Assembly (NCBI RefSeq): GCF_016904885.1
Contig: NZ_JADWYI010000001.1
Span: 1,116,001 to 1,180,000 of the forward strand
DNA: 64,000 nucleotides
From: Archangium primigenium
GTDB lineage: Bacteria; Myxococcota; Myxococcia; Myxococcales; Myxococcaceae
Reading direction: 5' to 3'
In this document: piece after piece, positions 57,657 through 64,000 of the stretch
Layout: the number at the start of each line of letters is the position of its first letter
Numbering within the stretch: the stretch's first letter is position 1
The notes under the pieces: generated by a model
Databases searched by the model: none
Seen by the model: the letters and a program-made list of their open reading frames with translations, nothing else
What the model was told of the DNA's origin: nothing
Position numbers and translations under genes: made by a program

Positions 57657-58345
57657 CCGCCGACCTCCGTGAGTTGAAATTCATGGGGAGTCCCCGGGGT
57701 GTTCTCGGCGAAGACCACGAGTGGCGCCAGTGCCAGTGCCCCTCCTCCCGAGCCAACGACCACGACCGTGAAGGCAACACCGGCGATGACAACGACGGTC
57801 CCCACGAGGAGCTCCGTACGGTGTTCCTTGAGCCAGTGGATGGCGGGCGCTATCGCCTGGAAGCTGGGCGAATACTCTTCATTCCACTGGCCGCGCCTCC
57901 TCGTGCAGTCCACCTTGGCGTCCAAGCAGTTGCTCGGGCACCACGCGTATCTGGCCACGCGCCAGGGTCGTGCCTTGGTGTCAGTGTTTTTGCGCCAATC
58001 CACCAGGAAAGGTCTGCTGCTCGTGAGGCAATCCTGCTCACACTGGAGGCGCCGACCCTCGCAGTACTCCTCCAACGCCGAGTCCGAGGTGGAGACGCGC
58101 ACGATATCGCGGTGGGCCATGGCTCGGCTCATCGCGGGCTGGAGCGTCGCCATGTCGAAGGCCTCGAGGGGGAGCCACTCGTGGGTCACCTGCCCGTCCG
58201 CTCGTGGCTTGATGATGAGCGCGCATCTGGCCAGGTCCTCGGGACCAGGAGGCCCGGCGTCCGTGTGGCGCGTGGTGCCGCAGGAAATGAGGATGAGGGC
58301 GAGGCCTACGGCCATGGCCCTCCGCGCGAAAGCGACCGGTCCCAT
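57653..58345 (-). CDS. Cys-rich lipoprotein of the paralogous module (copy 1), 230 aa
   Basis: Lipoprotein signal (VGLALILISCGTTRH). The mature part has a Cys cluster (YCEGRRLQCEQDC, WCPSNCLDAKVDC) and near the end a hydrophobic helix (ELLVGTVVVIAGVAFTVVVV) preceded by IHWLKEHRT. The same pattern (CMTLCREQFAEC, then LKWIDGHRDELAIGTVVLVAGAAF) occurs in the interrupted gene at 58768-60104, so they are paralogues. Lipid anchor plus a C-terminal membrane helix is unusual. Function unknown; a receptor, toxin or immunity part of an envelope system is a guess. Confidence 0.75.
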   Translation of the reverse strand: MGPVAFARRAMAVGLALILISCGTTRHTDAGPPGPEDLARCALIIKPRADGQVTHEWLPLEAFDMATLQPAMSRAMAHRDIVRVSTSDSALEEYCEGRRLQCEQDCLTSSRPFLVDWRKNTDTKARPWRVARYAWCPSNCLDAKVDCTRRRGQWNEEYSPSFQAIAPAIHWLKEHRTELLVGTVVVIAGVAFTVVVVGSGGGALALAPLVVFAENTPGTPHEFQLTEVGG

Positions 58346-58767
58346 GTGGGTTCCACTCTACGATGGAACCCGTCTTTGTGATCCACCTCGACGACGCGTT
58401 GCGCCTGCTCGGGCCGCAGCAGCGCTCGCTCATGCTTGCTGTGGCCGGGCTGTCCGCCGGGACTTCTGCCCGTGGGCTGCTGGCACTGACGCGGACCACC
58501 AGGCGTGTCGGAGAAAGGCGGCCTCGAGGAGTTGGGACTGGCGGCGCGAAGAACGCTGAGCGGATCAGGAGCGCTGGAGAATGCTTCATGGTCGTCCAGC
58601 TTTCAGGGCGTTTGACCCTGGCGAGCGCGCCTTTGGAAGATGATCCGTGAGTCTCCATCCCGGCTGGTGATTGAGCGGATCATGCCCACGGCCGAGGGGG
58701 TGATTCAGGCCGACCGGGTCGTCGATGTATCCTTCAGGAAATGGAAGTCGGGCTCAAGGGAGGGCCG
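58346..58767. other. 422-bp gap between the divergent modules; probable decayed coding DNA
   Basis: No intact gene is convincing here. In three plus-strand frames there are protein-like pieces that follow one another: EKGGLEELGLAARRTLSG (58505-58615), FDPGERAFGR (about 58611-58640) and LVIERIMPTAEGVIQ (58640-58771). This would fit a gene broken by small frameshifts. The last piece (43 aa from ATG 58640) ends in an ATGA overlap with the start of the lipoprotein gene at 58768, the usual mark of an operon. A 95-aa reading at 58363-58650 is possible but unremarkable. The divergent promoters of both modules should also lie here. Confidence 0.35.
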
Positions 58768-59006
58768 ATGAGAATGGTTGCCCTGGCAACGTCGATTGCC
58801 ATGGTGTGCGTTGGATGCGTGCATCCGCGGCGTCTGGAGACCAGCGTCCATGTCGTTTCCAAGGACGCGCGAGGATTGGGAGCCTCGCTCGCGACTGGGG
58901 GATCGGGTGGCCATGATTGCCAACAAGAGCACGTGGAGTGCATGCAGCACTGTTGGAATAAACGCTACCCGTGGCCACACAGCGAAGAGCAAAGCGGGTG
59001 GTATTA

Positions 59007-59022
59007 GAGAGCCTAACTTAAC
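59007..59022. repeat. IS left terminal inverted repeat
   Basis: 16 bp, GAGAGCCTAACTTAAC. Pairs with the right end with one mismatch. Preceded by the TTA target duplication. Confidence 0.9.
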
Positions 59023-59057
59023 TTGCGGAGTAGCCCGGGCGTAACCACCTTGGAGGT

Positions 59058-59851
59058 ATGACCCGAGAACTGCTGCCGGACGCCCTGTGGGTCCGAGTGA
59101 AGGACCTGCTGCCCGTCCATCCTCCGCAACCCAAGGGCGGACGGCCCTGGAAGGAGGACCGGCTCGCGCTGCGCGGCATCATCTTCGTCCTCAAGGTCAA
59201 CATCCCCTGGGAGTCGCTGCCCGCCGAGGTGTTCGGCGTGTGCGGCATGACGTGCTGGCGACGCCTACGCGACTGGGCCGAAGCGGGAGTGTGGGAACGC
59301 CTCCAGCGACTGCTGGAGGCGGAGTTGGGAGGCCAGGAGCTGATTGACTGGAAACGAGCCGCCATCGACTCCACGTCGGTGCCGGCAAAAAGGGGGGTCT
59401 ACTCACCGGCCCCAACCCGACGGACCGAGGGCGTCCGGGCAGCAAGCACCACCTGGTGACCGACGGAGCGGGCCTGCCGCTGGCCGAGTCGCTCACTCCA
59501 GCCAACACGCATGACAGTCGCGAGGCGCTGCCGCTCGTGGACGAGATTCCTCGCGTGAAGTCGCCGCGGGGCGCGTCGCGCAGGCGGCCCGGTAAATTGC
59601 ACGCGGACAAGGGTTACGATTATCCGCGTGTGCGCCAGGGTCTTCGTCAGCGGCACATCCAACCGAGAATTGCTCGCCGGGGCGTGGAGTCCTCCACTCG
59701 CCTGGGTCGCCACCGGTGGGTGGTGGAACGGACCTTCGCCTGGTTGAAGTTCTTCCGCCGCCTCGTCATCCGCTACGAAGTGCGCGACGACATCCACTTC
59801 GCCTTCCTCCAGCTCGCCTGTTGCCTCATCCTCGTCCGGCGGTTGAGTTAG
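59058..59851 (+). CDS. IS5-family transposase in two frames (probable -1 frameshift)
   Basis: Frame 1 (59058-59459) encodes the helix-turn-helix part (MTRELLPDALWVRVKDLL...) and the first catalytic Asp (AAIDSTSV). Frame 2 (ends 59851; own ATG at 59456) encodes the second Asp (HADKGYDY) and the Glu (VVERTFAW). The two join if the ribosome slips back one base on AAAAAGGGGGG (59387-59397): reading then continues KKGG...TGPNPTDRGRPGSKHHL, the expected sequence of this family between the two Asp residues. The slip gives a full DDE transposase of about 264 residues. Two-frame organisation is normal for IS427-group elements. Confidence 0.9.
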
Positions 59852-59857
59852 GCTCTC
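59842..59857. repeat. IS right terminal inverted repeat
   Basis: 16 bp, GTTGAGTTAGGCTCTC, complementary to the left end with one mismatch. It includes the transposase stop codon. Followed by TTA (59858-59860). Confidence 0.9.
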
Positions 59858-60111
59858 TTATGAGCGGTGCATGACGCTCTGCCGGGAGCAGTTCGCGGAA
59901 TGCGAAGAGGCTCAGGAACGAGCCTTGAGGGATAAGGAGAAAAAGCTGGATTTCTCCGACATGGAGCGTGCGCTCAAATGGATTGATGGTCACCGTGACG
60001 AGTTGGCGATTGGGACCGTGGTTCTGGTCGCGGGAGCTGCTTTCGTGTTGACAGTAAGCCCTGTAGGGTGGCTGGTCCTGGTTCCTGTTGCTGCTGCCTC
60101 TTGAGCTGATC

Positions 60112-60522
60112 ATGTCGGTCAAATACAATCCAAGATTCGATGTCGACTCGGTTCTGCAGACGCTGGGCGTCTTGAATGAGAAGTGCCCGGAGGGCTCTCC
60201 AGAAGACGAGGCCATCCGTGTGGCCGCCGTGGCGCTGATCTATGTCCGGGAGAAGCAGAACCTGGACGACTATCGCGAGTTCTTCAGGGCCTTCTATACT
60301 CCTGCCGCCGAACACGTCGTCGTTTCTCATGTGTTCGCGACACGAGCGGAGGCGGATACGTGGCTCGCCCGTGCCACGCCCCGGGATGGCGAACTGGTCA
60401 GGATCTCAGGACAAGGTTTTCAAGTCATTCCTCGGAGAGGAGCGCAGGGTTTTCGATTCCTTCGGACCCCCTTGCCCGACGAACTGGCGAGGAAGAGCGC
60501 TGACGAGCCAGAACAGACATAG
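60112..60522 (+). CDS. Soluble partner protein of the paralogous module (copy 2), 136 aa
   Basis: ATG 60112 (MSVKYNPRFDVDSVLQTLGV), 7 bases after the stop of the interrupted lipoprotein gene. It has one copy of the F-x-x-R-x-E-A-x-x-W-L motif (FATRAEADTWLAR), whereas the copy-1 partner at 56811 has two. The N-terminal 60 residues are helical and align with the copy-1 protein. Normally it would depend on the promoter of the lipoprotein gene, so the IS insertion may be polar on it unless the IS supplies transcription. Function unknown. Confidence 0.7.
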   Translation: MSVKYNPRFDVDSVLQTLGVLNEKCPEGSPEDEAIRVAAVALIYVREKQNLDDYREFFRAFYTPAAEHVVVSHVFATRAEADTWLARATPRDGELVRISGQGFQVIPRRGAQGFRFLRTPLPDELARKSADEPEQT

Positions 60523-60579
60523 CCGATCAGCGGCCATTGCTCCGCCGTGTGGCTGGGCGCGCGTCCCCGTGCACCCTCG

Positions 60580-61323
60580 TCAGAAGGCGTAGCCCACGGA
60601 GAAGGACAGCACGGGCAGTCGCATGGCGCGCTCGAAGGTCCGGTCCAGCACGGCCTCGGCCTCGCGCGAGAACGTGGCGACCTCTTCCCCCTCGGCGGGC
60701 GTGAAGCGCGGCTCCACCTTGCTGCTGGCATCCAGCGCCACCGCTCCGCCGAGCCCCGTGCGCGCCGTCCATCCACCTCCGAGCCGCCAGCGCCAGCCGA
60801 CCTCCACGTCCAACAGGTGCAGCACCGTGCGGAGGTGGTAGTCCCGCCCGTCCGCGCCTCCGTCCGAGGGCGCCTCCAGCCCCGTCAGGCTCGCCAGGAG
60901 CGACTCCGGGCGCGTGTTGCCTCCCAGGGTCACCCGGCCATAGCCCGCTTCCACGTACAGGCCCGCGCGCGCCACCGGCCGCCAGCTCACGTGCGTGCGC
61001 CAGACGACCGAGCCCTGCAGGGTGTCCTCGATGAGGTCCGCCGCGTTCCGGTCATACGCGCCCACCAGCACCGCGGCGCTGTTGATGGCCCGCACGTACG
61101 CCAGGGGCTGGTAGCCCAGCGAGGTCGACAGGCCCAATCGGTGCCACGGAGACTCGATGCCCAGGCGTCCGCCCACCGAGAGGGGCAGGTCCGTGTTCGC
61201 CTCCACCGTGGCGCGCCAGCGGGGGGTCTCCTCAGGGATCGGCTGACCCTGGCCCCACGCGGCCGAGCCACCCAGGAGCCCCAGGAGCGCACCGCCCACG
61301 GCCGTCCTCATCGCCCTGTTCAC
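60580..61323 (-). CDS. Outer-membrane beta-barrel-like protein, 247 aa
   Basis: Signal peptide (GGALLGLLGGSAAWGQGQ), then alternating strands with aromatic girdles (WRATVEANTDLPLSVGGRLGI, LGLSTSLGYQPLAYV, VVWRTHVSWRPVARAGLYVEAGYG, LLDVEVGWRWRLGGGW) and a final strand ending in Phe (LSFSVGYAF), the signal for outer-membrane insertion by the Bam complex. About 8-10 strands. No specific family recognised. Single gene. Confidence 0.75.
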   Translation of the reverse strand: MNRAMRTAVGGALLGLLGGSAAWGQGQPIPEETPRWRATVEANTDLPLSVGGRLGIESPWHRLGLSTSLGYQPLAYVRAINSAAVLVGAYDRNAADLIEDTLQGSVVWRTHVSWRPVARAGLYVEAGYGRVTLGGNTRPESLLASLTGLEAPSDGGADGRDYHLRTVLHLLDVEVGWRWRLGGGWTARTGLGGAVALDASSKVEPRFTPAEGEEVATFSREAEAVLDRTFERAMRLPVLSFSVGYAF

Positions 61324-61475
61324 GCCCGCCCCCCTTGGAACCCCTCGCGGGCCCCGTCATGAGACCTCGCGGCTAGGGTGGCCACCCCCGGCCGCACCCG
61401 CCATCCCCACCAGGCGGGCGAACGTCCTGGAAGCGGGCGGGCGGCCGGGCGCCAGGCTCCGGGACCGGCCTCCGG

Positions 61476-63044
61476 TCAGGAGTGCTCTTTCTCCGAGGGG
61501 GCCTCCAGGCCCTCCCGGTGCGAGGACTCCCGGTGGACGGCGCCCTCCTCGGGCGGCGCACGGCGTGGCATCCACACGGTGAAGAGCGTGCCCGCCTCCG
61601 CGTCCGACTGCACGGAGATGGTGCCACCATGGGCGGTCACGATCTCCTGCGCGATGTAGAGCCCCAGGCCCAGGCCGGAGAGGGGATCGCTCGGCTTGTC
61701 CGGCCGGCCCGCGCGCCGGAACGGATCGAACAGCAGGGGGACGAACTCGGCGGGGATGGGCTGGCCCTGGTTGCGCACGCGCATCACCACCGCGTCCTTC
61801 TCGCCCTCCAGCACCACCTGCACCGGCGTGCCCGCGGCGCCGTGCTTGAGCGCGTTGGTCACCAGGTTCTGGATGACCTGGGTGAGGCGGTCGCGGTCCC
61901 ACTCGCCCTGGCCGTCGCCCACCGTGCGCAGGATGAGCGGGTTCTGGGTGGAGGTGAGCTGCAGCTCCTCGGTGACCTCGGCGGCCAGGGCGAAGAAGTC
62001 TCCCGGTCGGCGGTCCACCGGAATGCCGCCGCCCAGGCGGCCCCGGGTGAAGTCGAGCAGGTCGCCGATCATGCGTGTCATGCGCTCGGCGCCCTGGTTG
62101 ATGCGGGCGGTGGACGCCTTCACCTTGGGGTCCGGCACCTGGCGCGCCAGCAGCTGGGACTGCAGGAGGATGGCCTGCAGGGGGCTGCGCAGATCGTGGC
62201 TCACGATGCCGAGCAGCCGCTCGCGGAAGTCCACGGCGCGCTGCTGCTCCTCCATGTGCTGGCGGCGCTCGGTGGCGTCGCGCAGCACCACCACGTGGCC
62301 GCGCAGCGCGCCGCCTTCCTTGTGCAGGGCGCTCACGGTGATGTCCGCCCAGAAGCGGCGGCCGTCGCGGCGCAGGCGCCAGCCCTCGCCCGAGTACACG
62401 CCGCGCCGCTCGGCCTGGTCCATCTCCTGGGAGAAGGACGCGCCGCGCAGCTCCTCGGGCATCAGCAGCGCGCCGTAGGGCCGGCCCAGCACCTCGTGCT
62501 CGCTGTAGCCGGTGATGGCCTCGGCGCTCGCGCTCCAGGTGATGATGCGGCGCTGGGCGTCGAGCAGGAAGATGGCGTGGCCGTAGACGCCCTCGATGAC
62601 CAGGTGCAGCGTCTCGTTGGACTCCTTGAGGGCCTGGCGCTGGCGGGTGCGCTCCAGGGCGAAGCGCATGGAGCGCGGCAGGAGGGCGTAGGACTCGCTC
62701 GTCTTGGGCAGGTACTCCTCGAGCCCCTCCTGCACGGCCTGGAGCGCCTGCCACTCCTCGGCCGTGCCGGTGAGCATGAGCACGGGGATGCCCGGCCAGA
62801 CGCGCTGCACGTCGTGCAGGAGATCCAGCCCCGTGGTCCACGGCAGCATGAAGTCCACGAGCACGGCGTCGAAGCGCGGCTGCTCGAGCGCGCGCTGCCA
62901 CTGCTCCTCCTCGCCCACCTCCAGGATGTGGATGCCGGGGAAGGCACGCCGCAGCACGCGCGCCGCCATCATGCGGTCCGCGGGGCTGTCATCGACGACG
63001 AGCACGCGCAGCGGCCCGAGCGTCTCTGACGGGTCGCCTCTCAT
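61476..63044 (-). CDS. Receiver-PAS-histidine kinase
   Basis: 522 aa from ATG 63042-63044, which overlaps the stop of the upstream kinase (ATGA). N-terminal receiver (LRVLVVDDSPADRMMA; phospho-acceptor Asp in AVLVDFMLPWTTG), then PAS (LVIEGVYGHAIFLLDAQRRIITW), HisKA (His in LGIVSHDLRSPLQAIL) and HATPase_c (IQNLVTNALKHG, GLGLGLYIAQEIV). Soluble. The receiver-first layout means its kinase activity may be set by phosphate from another kinase, most simply the one encoded just upstream. Confidence 0.92.
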   Translation of the reverse strand: MRGDPSETLGPLRVLVVDDSPADRMMAARVLRRAFPGIHILEVGEEEQWQRALEQPRFDAVLVDFMLPWTTGLDLLHDVQRVWPGIPVLMLTGTAEEWQALQAVQEGLEEYLPKTSESYALLPRSMRFALERTRQRQALKESNETLHLVIEGVYGHAIFLLDAQRRIITWSASAEAITGYSEHEVLGRPYGALLMPEELRGASFSQEMDQAERRGVYSGEGWRLRRDGRRFWADITVSALHKEGGALRGHVVVLRDATERRQHMEEQQRAVDFRERLLGIVSHDLRSPLQAILLQSQLLARQVPDPKVKASTARINQGAERMTRMIGDLLDFTRGRLGGGIPVDRRPGDFFALAAEVTEELQLTSTQNPLILRTVGDGQGEWDRDRLTQVIQNLVTNALKHGAAGTPVQVVLEGEKDAVVMRVRNQGQPIPAEFVPLLFDPFRRAGRPDKPSDPLSGLGLGLYIAQEIVTAHGGTISVQSDAEAGTLFTVWMPRRAPPEEGAVHRESSHREGLEAPSEKEHS

Positions 63045-64000
63045 GCGCCCGCGCCTCCTCCGGCCACGCCGGTCATCGGCGGAGGGGTGCGGGGCAGCTC
63101 GACGGTGAAGCGCGAGCCCTGGCCGGGCGTGCTGTCCACGAGGATGCGCCCGCCCAGGGCCTCCACCACCTGGCGGGTGATGAACAGGCCCAGGCCCAGG
63201 CCGCCGTAGTGCCGCTCGGACACGCCGCGCTCGAAGCGGCCGAAGAGCCGCGCGCGCACGGAGTCGTCCATGCCGATGCCCTCGTCGCGCACGCTCAGGC
63301 GCACCCAGTCCCCGAGATCCTCCAGCCGCAGGCTCACCGTGTGGCCGGCGCCGAACTTGAGGGCGTTGGACACCAGGTTGGTGATGATCTGCTCGAGCCG
63401 GAGCACGTCCCACTCGCCGAGCACGCGGGGGGGCAGGTCCAGCTCCAGCGCGCACCCGGCGCGCGCCGCCTGGGCCTCGAAGCCGGTGACCACGTCGCGC
63501 ACGATGGCCGCCAGGTTGACGTCCTGCTCGCGGCGCAGGGACAGCCGGCCGCTGGTGATGCGCGTGGCGTCCAGCAGGCTGTCCATGAGGCTCGTCATGC
63601 GCTTGACCTGGGCGTCGGCCGAGTCCAGGTGGCTCATCAGCCGCTCGAGCGGCAGGGGCTGTTTCTTGAGCTCCTGGCGCATGAGCTGCAGGCGCAGGGA
63701 CAGGGGCGTCATGGGGGTGCGCAGCTCGTGGCTCGCCACGGAGAGGAACTCGTCGCGCAGGCGCACCGCCTCGCGCAGCTCCACCACCAGGCGCTCGCGC
63801 TCGCTCTCGGCGCGCAGGCGCCGCGTCTCGGCGCGCTCGCGCTTGGCCTCCAGCACCTCGCGCGCCCGCTCGCGCATGGCCGCCTGCTGGTGGCGCAGGT
63901 CCTCGCGCTCGCGGTGCAGCTCCACGAAGACGGCCACCTTGGCGCGCAGGACGCGGGGGTCCACGGGCTTGCGCAGCCAGTCGGCGCCCCCGGTCTCGTA
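63041..64000 (-). CDS. Receiver-histidine kinase, C-terminal part (runs off right edge)
   Basis: The frame is open to the right edge. The first visible residues (YETGGADWLRKPVDPRVLRAKV) are the end of a receiver domain with its conserved Lys-Pro. A coiled coil (RHQQAAMRERAREVLEAK...) leads to HisKA (His in FLSVASHELRTPMTPL) and HATPase_c (ITNLVSNALKFG, DEGIGMDDSV, GGLGLGLFITRQVV). It overlaps the next kinase gene by four bases. The start codon and the phospho-acceptor Asp lie outside the window. Confidence 0.9.
   Translation of the reverse strand, partial: YETGGADWLRKPVDPRVLRAKVAVFVELHREREDLRHQQAAMRERAREVLEAKRERAETRRLRAESERERLVVELREAVRLRDEFLSVASHELRTPMTPLSLRLQLMRQELKKQPLPLERLMSHLDSADAQVKRMTSLMDSLLDATRITSGRLSLRREQDVNLAAIVRDVVTGFEAQAARAGCALELDLPPRVLGEWDVLRLEQIITNLVSNALKFGAGHTVSLRLEDLGDWVRLSVRDEGIGMDDSVRARLFGRFERGVSERHYGGLGLGLFITRQVVEALGGRILVDSTPGQGSRFTVELPRTPPPMTGVAGGGAGA

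Larger units (their letters stand above)
59007..59857 (+). mobile_element. IS5-family insertion sequence (IS427-like), 851 bp
   Basis: Bounded by 16-bp terminal inverted repeats with one mismatch (GAGAGCCTAACTTAAC at 59007-59022; complement of GAGAGCCTAACTCAAC at 59842-59857) and flanked by a 3-bp direct repeat TTA (59004-59006 and 59858-59860). Length, two overlapping transposase frames and the short T/A-type target duplication fit the IS427 group of IS5. Both ends and the transposase look intact, so it may still move, for example if the frameshift works. Confidence 0.92.
58768..60104 (+). pseudogene. Cys-rich lipoprotein gene (copy 2) interrupted by an IS element
   Basis: The 5' part (58768-59006) encodes a lipoprotein signal (SIAMVCVGCVHPRR; ATG 58768 chosen for AGGGAGGG just upstream) and the first Cys cluster (DCQQEHVECMQHC). 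The 3' part (59861-60104) encodes CMTLCREQFAEC, IDGHRDELAIGTVV and a membrane helix, then stops. The IS sits between them with TTA on both sides. Deleting the IS and one TTA joins the codons as TGG-TAT-TAT-GAG-CGG with no frame change. As it stands, translation stops at a TAG formed by the IS end (59005-59007), giving an 79-residue protein without the helix. The insertion must be fairly recent, since the 3' part has no other lesion. Confidence 0.85.

Noticed and set aside
58363-58650. 95-codon plus-strand frame as a gene
   Set aside because: No ribosome-binding site, weak coding character after codon 45 and overlap with better protein-like pieces in other frames; treated as part of a decayed region.

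Overview
The window looks like chromosomal DNA of a myxobacterium, probably of the Cystobacter/Archangium/Melittangium group. This is an inference. It rests on the very high G+C content with third-position G/C bias, the density of sensor kinases and stand-alone receivers, the many short lipoproteins, and family types common in that order: KaiC-like ATPase, AbfB-domain lipoprotein, GH3-type adenylating enzyme, tandem PAS kinases and M64 peptidase. I see no rRNA, tRNA, CRISPR array, prophage or plasmid functions.

Layout. 1-704 is the 5' part of an AAA-type ATPase gene whose downstream end is clearly poorer in G+C than the rest. 883-9461 holds assorted single genes and short operons: a HEAT/SEC-C pair, a receiver, a ferredoxin reductase, a SIMPL protein, DUF2267, an M64 peptidase and a PEGA protein. 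9751-10755 is a lipid kinase. 10776-16229 is the most interesting block: an NrtR-type Nudix regulator, a PP2C phosphatase, an atypical protein kinase with a zinc ribbon, a nicotinamidase-type hydrolase and a von Willebrand A protein. These form three transcripts on one strand, each preceded by the same GTGT-N7-ACAC dyad. At two promoters the dyad is extended to four half-sites at exact 11-bp spacing laid over the -10 box. I read this as a TerY-phosphatase-kinase (YegL/YegK/YegI-like) signalling triad tied to NAD turnover.

16338-36999 is mixed housekeeping and accessory content: 5'-nucleotidase lipoprotein, histidine kinases, isoaspartyl peptidase, thioredoxin, M1 aminopeptidase, a solute-binding lipoprotein coupled to a sensor kinase, enoyl-CoA hydratase, a divergent PRPP synthetase, oligoribonuclease, a KaiC-receiver pair and a subtilase. 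37901-44356 is a four-gene operon that starts with an unusual RnfD-like/FG-GAP/UnbV fusion and continues with a putative acyltransferase, a GH3 adenylating enzyme and a Rieske oxygenase. Its product is unknown. 44353-56645 contains an AbfB lipoprotein, an MHS transporter, two complex sensor kinases, a lipase-like hydrolase, a three-gene TPR/TPM/Tim44-zinc-ribbon operon and a double GNAT protein.

56811-60522 carries two divergent copies of a lipoprotein-plus-soluble-partner module of lower G+C. In the second copy an 851-bp IS5-family element has inserted with a TTA duplication, and removing it restores the reading frame exactly. The window ends with an outer-membrane barrel protein and two overlapping receiver/histidine-kinase genes, the last cut by the right edge.
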